NCBI RefSeq assembly: GCF_003073045.1
Contig: NC_037595.1
Location: 12,392,074 to 12,456,073 of the forward strand
Direction of reading: 5' to 3'
Length of the DNA stretch: 64,000 nt
Origin: Pomacea canaliculata
Lineage: Eukaryota; Mollusca; Gastropoda; Architaenioglossa; Ampullariidae
Under the pieces are notes generated by a model. The model saw only the letters and a list, made by a program, of their open reading frames with translations. It had not been told where the DNA came from and did no database searches. Position numbers and translations under genes: made by a program. Below are positions 23,479-35,369 of the stretch, piece after piece; position 1 is the first letter of the stretch, and the number at the start of each line of letters is the position of its first letter.

Positions 23479-26400
23479 GTGTGTGTGTGTGTGTGTGTGT
23501 GTGATTGATGTGAGGGAGTGAGAATTTTGCCTATTAGTAGTGATATTTGTTTCCTAGCTAGACGACAGCCACAGATTCCAGACGTCCAGGGTGGGCAATT
23601 AATTTTCCCCCGCAGGAGAATTGGGATGTTTTAGAGGGCCGGACTAAGTTAACTCTTTTCCTTCTGTATATATTATGTGCCCGAGCTGATCCCACAGAAA
23701 GCATTCCTCTCGGGGGCTTCCCAGTCTGGTGTATGCCAAGTAGCTCTCAGTCATAATCAAACAACAAAACTGCGGCAGGTTGCGTTAATGACCTCTCCTT
23801 ATTTCTTGTACACACTGTCGTCTGCAATCTGTAGGAGTCTCCCACGAAGAAAGGTTTTTCTGTGCAGAACTCACATTATATTTCGAGAGGTCACGCAGCA
23901 TTTCAAACCTATTATCGTGGCAGGTTCATCGACATGCCGGTCCGACGACATATTCAAGATGAAAACTTCCCGCGGAAAGAAGTAAACAAATCCAAGTCTT
24001 TAACAAGAGTACGAGTCTTTTGATCCTGAGCAGCCAGGTGTAAAGGTAAGGGCTGACAAACACTCCTTACCAACATTGTTAGTTGTGCTAACTGCTCATA
24101 GCTCACCTGCAGGGAGAGTCGTGACGTCAGCAAATAATTTAACATTAAACGGTTCTTTCGCCCCGGGTTGCTCTCTGGGTGTTAATTTTCTTTCAAAGGA
24201 AATTCTTCTGAAACTTTTGTGAGTGATCGTCATAGTAGAATGCTGACGACTGATTAGAGAAGGTTTAGAACAGGAATCGAAGTGCAGAGCAGGTGTCAGG
24301 TCCCTGTGGCACGCGAAATAACTATTATTCCCATAATTCAGTTAATGCTGCTAGTGTCCATAGCTTGTACAGGCGGTTCACTAAACTTCTGTCTTTGATA
24401 TCACAGAGCACATGGTCATCGCGAGATGCAGAAATTCCAGAGGAAGGAATGCAGCTGTTAAAATGGTACACAAATTCTTGGAACGGTCAGTATTCTGTAG
24501 GCACATGCATGAGAGAAGGAATGAAGATGTAAAGCACTGTGCACATTGTAGACATGTTTGCAAGTCTGTTTCCCCTTCCCCTCCTGCACGCATGTTCACG
24601 TGTATTCTTGCTTGGCACACCATATTGTATAGTTTCCATCATATTTAAAGTAGCATACTTATTAAAGTCTAACAATTCTGTCATTCGTGTCTATATATAT
24701 ATTTTACTTTCAGATATGAAGAAAAATGAATTTCTACACAAGGTTCTCCTGAAGCTTGACCAAAGACAGCATTACTTTTTGTCAAGTATTTTAGCAGTGG
24801 GTATCTTGTATCACATTCTTGTGCTTTCTATAAATCCTCTTCATCATTATCCTTTAAAAATGGACTTCAATCGTTAATTGTTTTCTGTTCTTTTCTCAGA
24901 CCAACAGATGCGCGCGCACATACGTATAGGCGCCATTAGCCTGTGTAAATCAGTAAATGAATGTTAGTGATGAGTAGATATTTCTCTTGAACTAACTCAT
25001 CAACCTAAGAGACATTGTAGGTGTTGAAGAAAATACTGATGATATTGTGGAAATAACTATGACACCGTTAAGTCCCTCAGTGCACGTGCTTATCTCGTGC
25101 AGCACAAGCAGCACAAAGACTTCATCGTGCTTCTACCAGAGCACCTGTCGCTGAAGATTCTGTCATACCTGTCTCCTAGGAACTGGTCGTCGCCGGCAGG
25201 GTTGGTGTCTGTTTTCTCTATTGTTTTTATCTTTTTTAAATTCATGGTGAGAGATGCTATCAGTTCAAATTAACGTGACATAATGCCAATCAGATAATAC
25301 AGATAATTAAGTTTTCTAGATCATGTTGGGTAAGTGTCACTAAGTCCATAATCATGACACACTGTCTACAGCTCTTAACCTCTCTGTCATTTCACGCAGG
25401 TGTGCAAGTCTTGGCAGAAGTTGGCCAACCACAACAGCCTGTGGGAGGCCAAGTGCAGAGAGGTCAAGTTGAAAGTACCGATATCGGACGACCCCATCTG
25501 GAAGCGAGTGTTTCGGGACAACCTCAACCTCCATCTGAACTGGAACAATGGTACTTGCCGCATCACCGATTTCAGAGGCCACACGCAAAGGTGGGGCAGA
25601 CACATTAACCTCCTTCTTAACTAGGCAAACACGGACAAAGAGTTTAACCAAATTTAGCAAACTTTTTATATAATAACTGCCATGTTTAAACTTTTCTAGA
25701 TTTGTTCTCAAGTCCGCATGCACTTGTACACAAAAGATGAATAAAAAAGAAGCAAGCTAAAGAGATAAGAGTGCAGAGAATAAATAAGAAAAACAAATAA
25801 AGAAAAGTAGAGATGAGCGGTGAGATAAATGAAGAAAAAAAAAAGTTTTACGTAGTATATTTGTGTAGTCAAATATATTGTTATACCCGATGTTTCTTAA
25901 TCTGGTTTACATTTCCTGCTTTTAGGCTAGTTAATCGTCCGTTTTAATGGCTGGATGTGTTTTGTACATCATAGCGTGCCATTTCTAGCTGTTTTATGTT
26001 TCATTTTCCAGTGTTTTTTTTTCTGGTGTTATAGTGGGATATAAATGCTTAAAATTAAATTAAAATAAATCCTCCTCACTAAATTCAACGTTCACGACAA
26101 CTTCTTCACGTGTCAATAACAATGATGACAATGATGTCAATGACAATGATCAACTTTATTTGGTCCCAGTGGGCAATTTAAACATGGAATCATTATTACT
26201 CATTATTACATTATTGTTGCTCATTATTTACATATTGAAATTGTGGGGGCATTACCAGCGTGCTGACGGTGACCTTCGACAAATCCCGGATCGCCAGCGG
26301 CAGCGGCGACAAGACGATTCGGGTGTGGGACATCCAGACAGGACAGCTGCTGCACGTGCTCAGGGTCATACTAAGGGTGTCTGGTGTCTGCAGTTCTTCA

Positions 26401-28695
26401 CAAAACATCTTCTTGTCTCCGGATCTTTCGACTCCACTATAAAGGTGTGTAAATAAGTTTTTTTTTAATTCACAACAAAAACAAAACGAATCAACAACAA
26501 AGCTTTGAATTTTTTTCTGGAAACAGCGATGTCGATGCACGTGCAAACAACACCTATGACAATGTGTGCCATATCCTCCCTCTCCGTTCTCAGGCGTACT
26601 TCTAAGATTTATTAAAGCATGTTCCATGGTTTTGTGGCTTGACTGGACAGGTTTGGAACCTTCGAACTGGAAATACTTCACGCACGTTGCTAAGCCACTC
26701 GGGACCGGTGTGGGCACTGGCGCGACATGGCAATCTCCTGGCGTCTGTCTCACAGGATAGGACGGTAAAGGATGGATTCTAAACTCCTGTTCACACATCT
26801 TGTTTTCCTTTGTCTTATTTTCGCTAATTTTCTTTTTTGCATTTCTTTCTTCCATCTTTGTCTTCTGTCCAGTTGTTAGTCTTTCATCATCCCTTCATCC
26901 TAAATGCACAGTCTTTTTTTTTTTCCTGGTCTTACTTTTACTCCTTTGTTATTTTCTCCAGTTTTTCTTTTTGTTTGTTTTTGTTGTTGTTGTTGTTGTT
27001 GTTTTCTCGTTGTCAACTTTATCTTCCGCCCATACATCCCCTCTTCGTCCGTCATGTTGTTATCTTTGTTGTTTTGCCGTGCAGGCCAAGGTTTGGAACA
27101 TCAATCGCTGCCGGCTTTTACACACGTTGACTGGTCACAACGCCGCCATTTTCTCCGTTGACATGAACGAGTCCGGAAGCACGGTCATCACGGGGTCAGC
27201 GGATCGGGTGAGCATGCGCTCATACTACAGTTTAGCTCCGTTTGCGTGGCAATAAGACCCTTCACACCCATATACGTTCTCATAAATAGTAACGTCTGTC
27301 ATTCTTGCATAAGAAACGAAACAAAAATTCGTACATCCCGATAACGACTTCAAAGTACCTCTATAATCATCGCCATCATGATTATCGTCATCATCGTCAT
27401 TATCATAGTTAGTATTAAGATACGTTACATGAGCAAACTCTCAAATCCTGTGATCAGCTGTTAATATCTAACACAAAGCCTAAAACATGTCTGCTATTAA
27501 TTATTTGGTTTTTGCTTTTCTAAAACTCTTTGTCATACTGTGTTGAAAAAAATAAATCAAAATTACTGGAAGAAGTTTTGTGTCACGTGTTTTCTCTCTG
27601 ATGTCAGAGCGTGCGCTTGTGGTCGGTTGAGACTGGAAAATGCCAGAAGGTCATCTGGGTCAGCCCATCCACCTCAATAATGGCGCTCAGCTACAGCCAG
27701 GGCTATTTCGCGTGTTCCTATGGCAACACAATATGTCTCTATCGTGGCACGAAGCTGGTCAAGACTTTCAACGAGCACTACAAGCGGTCAGTGTCACATG
27801 CGCTTGCATGAAGAGAGGGAGAGAAAGGAATACTTTTTTTTCCATGTTTCGTTTCTCTATATCTCTTTCTTTTCACTCACTATTTCTCTTTACAGCTTTT
27901 AGCAATTTTGTTAAAAGAACTCGCGTTGAGATAACTGGCTTTAAATAATTCGCATGAGATAATTGGCTCAGAATAATACGCGTTACCTCCCCCCATGTGT
28001 GCTTGATGCAGTGTGGAGACATTGCAACTGAGAATCGTGGATGCAGAGACAGGAGAGGGCATGCTTGTCAGCGGCGGTCAAGATTCGATGGTCAAGTACT
28101 GGGATGTCTCCAAGTGAGTACAGATCTTAATCTGCTTTATTATTTTTTTTTCATAATTTCATACCTTCCTACATACTGGGCAGTGTTTTGACACCATCTA
28201 AAACCTTCTTTACTGTCGGCAAAGATATAAAAGGACAAGGTTGTAAAGGCGATGAAGAGACCAGAAAGAAATAGAAAAGGAAGCAAAAAATTAAGAATCA
28301 TGCAGGACGGTAAGGACAATTAGAAAATCGGCGACGAGGTCGATGTGTAACCTGATAGTGTTCGTCGATGTACAGCCAATTTTAATGTTTGTCATTGAAC
28401 AGCCAGTTCTAGTGATCTTCGATGCACAGCTAATAATGTTAATTATCGTAATTATCTTTTTACTACTAGTTGTAGTTTCGTTGTTTGATAACCATGTGTA
28501 ATGCTCGTCATTAACAATCGATTGTAGTGTTGGCCATCTGCACAGCAGGTTCCTTTCTCTCTGTCCGCCAGAGACGCCAGCATCCAGACCTTTTCAGGTC
28601 ACGCGGAGATGGTGAGCTGCATTCACTTTGATGAACTTAGAATCGCTAGTGGTTCCCACGATAACAAACTACGACTGTGGGATTTCAACATCTGA
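16964..28695 (+). CDS. F-box/WD40-repeat protein (FBXW family, seven WD blades)
   Basis: Exons supported by phase: 16964-17200, 21759-21929, 22067-22155, 22581-22736, 25081-25200, 25400-25590, 26259-26444, 26651-26764, 27085-27207, 27608-27786, 28012-28113, 28572-28695; roughly 600 residues. The helical N-terminus (VSIWLEQW, then QFQFLATVLQPSLHRDF) resembles the region before the F-box in FBXW2-type proteins. The F-box is LPEHLSLKILSYLSPR...VCKSWQKLA. Seven WD blades follow, with signature ends IRVW, IKVW, AKVW, VRLW, ICLY, VKYW and LRLW. By family knowledge it is a substrate receptor of an SCF (SKP1-CUL1-F-box) ubiquitin ligase; the target is unknown. The second intron begins with GC, not GT. 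One base seems to be missing in the F-box exon and one in the first WD exon. FBXW2-like or FBXW10-like are both possible; I could not settle the subfamily. Confidence 0.88.
18606..18650. repeat. TC/AC microsatellite
   Basis: A TC-rich run followed by about eight CA units. It lies in the long first intron of the F-box gene. Confidence 0.9.
19445..19479. repeat. CA microsatellite
   Basis: About 17 perfect CA units, in an intron of the F-box gene. Confidence 0.95.
19910..20275. repeat. T-poor cryptic repeat tract
   Basis: About 365 bases built almost only of A, C and G on the plus strand, with variants of 'agacaatctaaacc', 'caagcca' and 'aagtcacgt' recurring. One phrase (agacaatctaaacc, then a variant of 'aaagccacgt') occurs twice, about 115 bases apart. 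It looks like an eroded minisatellite. Confidence 0.6.
23435..23503. repeat. TG microsatellite
   Basis: About 34 TG units with one interruption, in an intron of the F-box gene. Confidence 0.95.
23588..23650 (+). mobile_element. hAT-like terminal fragment
   Basis: Starts CAGGGTGGGCAATTAATTTT and continues to 'agggccggacta'. It is the same terminus as the minus-strand copy at 10739-10809. The other end is not recognised. Confidence 0.5.
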
Positions 28696-29345
28696 ATAAG
28701 GAGTAGCCTCTTGCCCATGATGAGTAACCTCCCGTGCCTCATCTCATGGGAGACTCCACTCACTTGGAGATGATGCTGCTGAAAACGATGACAATCAGGC
28801 GAAGGATGCCTGGCAGAAGCAGTCGTGATGCTGACAACAACCATGGCTATTGTAGTGACAACGAGGACAGCAATGGTGATGATGGCTAGTCTCTATCCAT
28901 ATCATGGCGTCTGAGCCACCAGCACAATGAAAGGCTCTCAAGCGTTTCTTTGTACCTCACCGGGATTACCTCGCTTGACTTGATTTCAGTTTGCGCTTGT
29001 CATTCACTCAACTACAAATATGCACTTGTAACATGAAAGCCCAAGTGCCATAGGCTCCAAGTCTGACTTGGTCACCTGAAGCTGTTTACCATGACTTTCA
29101 AGAATGAAGTGCCATTCTTTGATGTTTTCCAGAAATGTACGTGTGTATGTGTTGTTATAATGTGTAAGTGATGGTTTGTGCATGCCTACTCTGTTAAGTG
29201 TGCACATGTATGTGCATGCCCGTGGATGTATTTGTCTTTTATACGATCCACAAATCAAAACTGTCATGTCAAAATAGTGCGCCTTTCACCGCTTTAACAA
29301 GTTAAAATATAAAACAGTCTTTGGGTTAACTTTTAATAGAATAAA
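28696..29345 (+). other. 3' UTR of the F-box/WD40 gene
   Basis: There is no other coding sequence between the stop codon and an AATAAA at 29340-29345, so this stretch is probably the 3' UTR. The end site is inferred from that hexamer alone. Confidence 0.45.
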
Positions 29346-29747
29346 ACATTCAACTGTCCCTGGCATAATTGTTACATTGATTATAATATGCAAGTCTGTG
29401 GCTTACTGTTGATATATTAAAATATTGAGTTTGTGGCTTTTGTCTCAGACTTCTTGATTCAGTCACATACATTTACAATAAGGTATAGATGAATACAATT
29501 AATATGTCGAAAGGCTATAGCTACACAGTCTCGGCATAGCTACTCGTGCTATTCAGACGCGCCAGTACCAATTAAAAGATTTTAAAACTGTCTCTCAGTC
29601 AGTCTATAGCCTATCCGAAAGCAACCCACTAAGGTTCGTCTATTAAAGTTCTGTACAGAAGACAGTGTGGCGAGCTCCACTCCCTAGCTGTTTGTGTAGG
29701 CATCTTATTATCTGTTTATGCAAAGACCGTCTTCAAGTGTAGAAAAT

Positions 29748-29866
29748 GGCGGCAGTGGCAGACGACGCTAGAGAAGTCGACGTGGACAGTTTTGATTACG
29801 TCCAATTGTAATTCCTGCCGCGAGGATTACCAGACGGTTTTCCAACAGATACTGACAGCAGGTGTC
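29748..29866 (+). pseudogene. Relic of lengsin-like exon 1
   Basis: The sequence starts ATGGCGGCAGTGGCAGACGA and matches the exon-1 start of the other copies, including the upstream 'gtgtagaaa'. It translates to MAAVADDAREVDVDSFDYVQ and then stops. The segment that should encode 'PDVNG' is missing, and the phrase 'ctgccgcgagga' follows directly, then a degraded 'ccagacggttt'. No exon 2 or exon 3 is found before copy 2, so this is an isolated broken exon left by an old duplication in the + orientation. Confidence 0.85.
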
Positions 29867-31149
29867 TATGGGGTTCCGAGGGGAATTTTCTCTTTATAGC
29901 TACACAATGCATTTTATACTAATATACACAAAAGAATGCAAGACCGTGTTTCTACGGCACTCACTTGAGTTGATCTTTGACCTTCTTGCCCCATATGCAA
30001 ATGATCCAGCCTCGTTCCTAATACATTTCAACTCTGTAGTACAATGCATTCTATATGCATAGAATGGAATGTATAGCTAAAGAATGCATTCTCTACTTAT
30101 AGAATTGAATTTTATAAATATAGAATGCATTTTACACGTTTGAGTAACTAGCGGGACTAGAACTAAAATACCACTAATCATAAAGAACATCTCAAACTAT
30201 TTGTTTGTATGCGAGTGTTCACTTGTCGGTAAACACGGTAAGATACACCGTGCAGTCAAGCAGCCATGCATGAAGTTCTCACCGGAGCACGGACAGCCAG
30301 TGTGAAAGGAGAATGATATAGTACAGTATAAGGGAGGCAACCAGACAATTCGTTATGCAAAGCCTCTTTGGAACTTGGATTTTTTTAATTTTTTTTTATA
30401 AGATGGACATTGGTATCAAGGAAGCTACCCTGGTTGGAGTTACTAATTCATTTTGTTTACATTTATTAAACTTTTGTTTTATTCCCATCTTCAGCTTCAA
30501 TAAGTTACATTTGGGGTGGTAGTCTTGTACTTTTAATGTCATGTTCTCATGATTATTGATTTTCGTATTAATTCTGTTAAAACCCTATTATTGTTTTCTT
30601 TCTTGACATAAAATGCTAGAAGCCGTTGTTTTAAAAAGTCTCATTCTCCCCACTACAGTTTAAGATCATGTCTCCTCTTTCATCCATGATAATGATGTAC
30701 TGAAACTGTAAAGAGAACAGCTTTATACATTACACTACAGGTTGATCCCACATTAAATTTTGAATATTTTGGTATGCAATTTTCATATGATGAACAAACG
30801 CTTTCATTTATCAAAAATATGGCATGTGCCAGTCAGTAAAATGTGCTATTGACCAACATGAGAAAATAGCTTATAATTGCCTTGATATAAGATGTGCATA
30901 CACAAGACTGTCAACTGCAACAACCCACCCCAAACAGAGGGTTCCAAAATGGTGCATCACATTATTGGCTGAACCTCAAAAGCATTAGATTGGGGGAGTG
31001 GGGGAGGAGAGTGAAAAGAGAGCATGGCAGAAACACTTGTATGGTGGTGTACAACAGACATTAAATGGAAACTTAAAAGGTGTCAAAGGAAACAGTTTGG
31101 GAATGAGACTGCGAGCAAGATCCAACAACTGGTGAATAAAGTCTCAAAG

Positions 31150-31500
31150 AAAATTCTTTTGCTACCAGATCCAGACTCACTTCTTTGTCTGTGGACTTGA
31201 TTATTGTGACCTTATTTTTTACATCACCTTATTCTTGCCATACCTGTAAAATATAATCCTTCTTTGACAGGCCTGATGCTTACTAAGGCACAGAAGGCAC
31301 AGACCTCTGTTATCAAACCACTTTTGTATGACTGCGATACAGACTTTCAACCCCACTCTAAAGCACTGCTTTGAAAGTGCTAATGTCCTCTCTTCAAGTG
31401 TTGTTGGTTATGTCCTGTTCCTCTTGTAGTCTCTGGTCATGTCCTTTGCATAAATCTGATATCTTTCAACTGAAGACTCAGTTACAAAATTTGATTCACC
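31150..31500 (+). mobile_element. Possible LINE reverse-transcriptase scrap
   Basis: A broken frame reads 'GLDYCDLIFY', which resembles the 'RLDYCNSLLxG' block found downstream of the RT catalytic core in CR1/L2 elements. It is followed by a degraded stretch. This is a weak match with many stops. Confidence 0.35.
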
Positions 31501-31734
31501 CCTACATTTATACATATGTATTCCGAGTAGTTAATAAGTAAAATAAAATTAATATTAAATATGACTTATTTAATATAGTATAGTTAAGAATTTCTTTATC
31601 GGAGTAACTTAAAGGATGATTTACATTAGATTATGCTCACTATTGTAATTGCAATCATCAATTGCCATACCCCATAACCAAAAGATTTCATTGAGCGTAT
31701 CTCTGTGATACCGATACTAGCGCGTTACAAAACT

Positions 31735-31735
31735 A

Positions 31736-31770
<35 letters not shown>
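31735..31770. repeat. ATC microsatellite
   Basis: Twelve perfect ATC units. Confidence 0.95.
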
Positions 31771-31771
<1 letters not shown>

Positions 31772-33026
31772 ATATGCAAAAGAAACTTTACTTTGTGCGC
31801 ACATAAATCTCATCAAATCATAGAAAAATATGCTTTTATAGATTCTATATACTAACATAAAAATATCAAGTAGCTTCTACAGCAGATTTACAGCTATTTA
31901 TCACTTGGCTTGAATAACAGAATGTTATATACAAACAGCTAGCTGTAGTGTGTGTTGGCATTGTGAATTAACCTATTCCTGTTAAGTATTATTAACTAAA
32001 ATCACTTGTCACAAATATGCTAAAGTTATGTTTGGTCTGTGTGATTTAAAAAAAAATATTTCAAATAATGAAGCTTTGAAGAAAATAAGTTGACACTTTT
32101 TATTTTAAGAGTAGGTAAAATGGATAATGATTACAGAAGATTTAGAAACCTTCAGGAATGCTACATGTACCACACAGCATAAGAATAAAATTTTAACAAC
32201 ACACTGCTGTTCTAACACACAACCATGACCAGATTTGCTCTTAATAAAAGGTATTTATTTCAAAAATATATCTCATGAATTACATAAAACTTTACTTAGC
32301 TTTCTGGATGTTGCAACAAAATTCTTGAATCTGACAGACTATTAAAAAAAAGAAAGAAAAACAAGCAAAGCAAAAAGTGTATTTCATTTTTTTAAATTCT
32401 ATGGTACCTTCAATTTCACTTTCGATTGTATACCAGCGCCTGTACATAAACCTATATGTTGTGGAAGCCTTAAAATACTGGGCAGAGTGAGCTACAAAAG
32501 GAAGCTACACACATTTTTTGCCAAAAATAATAATAAAACGGCGTCTTCACACACGTACACACACACACAGAAACGACGAAAGTGAAAAAGAGCGACGCTT
32601 ACAGGTCAACCAATCTTGATAAAGAAGACTAAATCACACTTATTTTGCTTCGTCGTCGAATCATTACATAGAATCATAGATGGTGATATAGTATCGACTA
32701 TGAACTGGACGAGTCAACCACGAAGTGTGGTCGAGTTGACCGGCCCCGTGTAAACCTGTGCATAACACGGATACTAGTAACTTGGTATGTGGCCTAGATA
32801 TTCTGTTGAACCTTTAGCACCAAGAAAATGGTTTGCACATATAATAGTAAACCTTTTAACCTTACGCCATGACACGCCATCTCGGATAGACAATCACACG
32901 ATTTGTGTATTTTTCGTAGTTAAAATGATTGTCGGTTGAAGAAAGCGTTTAAAATTCACCCCTTGCACGTGATGTTGACCTGTATGTCTCGAATCACTCG
33001 TGCAGCATTGTTTACAATTTCGCGGC

Positions 33027-33190
33027 ATGGTTCACTGTGGGATAAACAACTTTCACTGCAGCACGCCTAGGTCAAATCGGAGCTTGCGGAAACAGGTGCA
33101 CGAACACAAGGGAGTACTGTTCTTTCGATGGACCCTCTTATTGTCACATTTACTCAAACAAGAAATACAATACTTTGTGTGGCACAAATA
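33027..33190 (+). pseudogene. Possible THAP-like zinc-finger fragment
   Basis: A short frame starts MVHCGINNFHC and reaches 'HKGVLFFRW'. THAP domains begin M-x-x-C-x(2-5)-C and have a 'G-V/I-x-F-H/F-R-F/L-P' turn about 25 residues later, which fits loosely. The frame then ends without the later Cys/His ligands or the AVPTIF block. It could be a P-element or THAP-gene remnant, or coincidence. It sits about 150 bases upstream of a hAT insertion. Confidence 0.3.
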
Positions 33191-33335
33191 GCCGCGAGCG
33201 GAAGAGCGGGATGCATGGAGTGTGACATGCGCAGTGGAGCTCGGGGTCGAGTTGAATACTTCTCCCACCCGCTACCCGGCTGCGTGTACCCACGTCATGC
33301 AAGGCTGCAGCGCCAGGTAGCACGACATATGTAGG

Positions 33336-35154
33336 CAGGCCCGTTCTTAGCCCCCGCGGGGCCCGAGGCAAAAGGGCATGTGCGGGGCCCTCACGCCACG
33401 ATCACACGGTTTTAGTTGGGATCTAAAGTCACTTTTTTCCTCAGGGATATCTCGTCTTTTATCATTGATAGCACGCTGCATACACATTACAACATAAGCC
33501 TACGATTAATTTATTTGTAACGTTCGTCAATAGGTTATGTAACCAACACGTCAAATGGCTACGTAGAGTGGGCTGTCGTACCAGAAATAACAGAGATTGA
33601 ATTCCGCACTGAAGTGTTTTATTCAGTTTTGCTCAGCGTCTGGCCTAACTTCTCTCTCTCTCCAATTCACAAAGAGGTCCCACACCACTGTCAGCTCTGC
33701 TATTTATTCTCCCTGCCCTCGAACATTCTAGCCCTTCCTCGCACAGACATTCTATTTCGTCGCAATAAAGACATTTTGAACATCGCTACATTGTTGAACA
33801 TCATTTCCTCCCTCGCGCAATGACAAGACATTTTTACTGTGAACATTGCTACATTGTTGAACATCATTTCCTCCCTCGCATAAGACATTTTACTTTGAAC
33901 ATTGCTACATTGTTGAACATCATTTCCTCCCTCGCACAAGGCATTCTACCTTTTCATTGCTGCCGTGCTGAACATTCTGGAATATAGATGCAATCTACAA
34001 CCCAAAGACATTATACTTCGTACACTACTAGAGTGCTACAGTTACAACGAAGGGAACCTACAGACAGGCTACAGTCTGCAGTCGTAGTTGAGGTTGAGTT
34101 GATGGGTTTTGCATCCGCCATTAAGTAAACACACTAACACACACACCGACACACGTACATGCTAAAGACATTCAGATTTAGTAACCAAATAACATAGCAA
34201 CACGTAACATACGGCATAATATACACATGTAAGTTTTCAACGCTAAAAAATATTTACAAGTGAACTTTCCTGGCCTTCATTAAAGCAAAATCATCAATCA
34301 GTTCACTGAAATCTAATTCCGAGAAACACTGTTCTCGATGGAGAGTATGGCCACAGGCCATGTTCCTCAGCCGATCTTGGCACATCGTTGACCGCAGGTA
34401 AGTTTTAATTAATTTCAGTTCGAGAAACTTCGTTCTCCGGAAGCTACTGTCACAGGTATTGTGAGGGCAATTCTTAAGGCAATCCATAAATTCGGAAAAT
34501 CGAATGATCGTCCTTTAATGGAGAGGAAAGTCAACATCTTACGAAGGTCTCCATGCACAGAATCTGGAAAAAAACATACTTCAATACGTCCATTTCCCTC
34601 GGCAAGCATGTATCCATCGACATCTCGGCTTTCTCCATGTGTTAACACATCTTCCAAATTCTTCCCACATGACTTCGCACCGACTTTTGGCACTCCTTGA
34701 AGTTGTAGATAATCCAAAAATTTTGATTATGATTCCTTAATTGTTCAATCTTCTTTGAAGAGACGCAATTGCTGTATCCACTATCATGTTGAAGCAGTTG
34801 ATGCGGAATCCTCCTGGGCATTTCTTCCTCCTACATCTTCTCCTTCGTATTGTTCGTAATCAAACATTCTCCTTCTCTTTCTAATTCGTGTAGCTTTAAA
34901 AACTGGTTCTGTAGCCAAATCCTCTGCAATTCTCTTGCATTAATCAGATAGCTTGAAAATCCATTTTGACGATAATCTGTCAGCCATGTGCAAATGCCCT
35001 CCAAGCCATTTAGTGCATCTGAAAAATCCGCAGTCAGATACGGCTGACTACACTTCCATATGCCTAGTTACCATATCAATCAAAAGCGCGGGGCCCCTTG
35101 AAGCGCGGGGCCCTAGGCAGATGCCTCGTCCGCCTGCCCCTAAGCACGGCCCTG
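33336..35154 (-). mobile_element. hAT transposon remnant (1.8 kb) with transposase C-terminus
   Basis: The ends are inverted repeats (CAGGCCCGTTCTTAG at the left; CAGGGCCGTGCTTAG when the right end is read inward), flanked by a perfect 8-bp duplication TATGTAGG at 33328-33335 and 35155-35162. The minus strand at about 34254-34717 encodes the hAT C-terminal dimerisation region: LTIPVTVASGERSFS, then (after one frame change) LKLIKTYLRSTM. Only part of the transposase remains. The element contains a three-unit minisatellite at 33775-33945. It inserted about 180 bases upstream of the copy-2 start region. Confidence 0.88.
33775..33945. repeat. Minisatellite inside the hAT element, ~60-bp unit, 3 copies
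   Basis: The phrase 'gctacattgttgaacatc' followed by 'atttcctccctcgca' occurs three times with small length differences, so this is a short tandem array internal to the transposon. Confidence 0.85.
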
Positions 35155-35369
35155 TATGTAGGCGCGCCAGTGGCATGAGATCTCATCCTTCTCTCGGTGA
35201 GCCTATTTTAGCAACGATTTCCACTCAGGATCATTTACAAAAAGAAAGAATTACAGCACGTGTTTCCACGCCCTACCTGCATGTGTATCACCGTATTTCG
35301 CTGTTTATTGCAAAATCGTCTGCGAGTGTAGAAAATGTCAGCGGTAGCAGACGACGCTGCAGAATTGAC

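Larger units (their letters stand above)
29870..33000. other. 3.1-kb gene-free stretch with repeats
   Basis: No coding exon is visible. It holds a cluster of overlapping near-palindromes around 'agaatgcattct' (about 30040-30140), a possible LINE RT scrap (31150-31500) and an ATC microsatellite (31735-31770). The remainder is AT-rich and featureless to me. Confidence 0.5.

Noticed and set aside
26211-26855. Minus-strand open frame of 214 codons
   Set aside because: It runs antisense to two WD-repeat exons of the F-box gene and through their intron. No motif, and the plus-strand exons explain the region.
26800-27255. Plus-strand open frame of 151 codons rich in F, L and V
   Set aside because: Most of it is translated T-rich intron polypyrimidine tract running into the WD exon at 27085. 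The apparent hydrophobic segment is an artefact.
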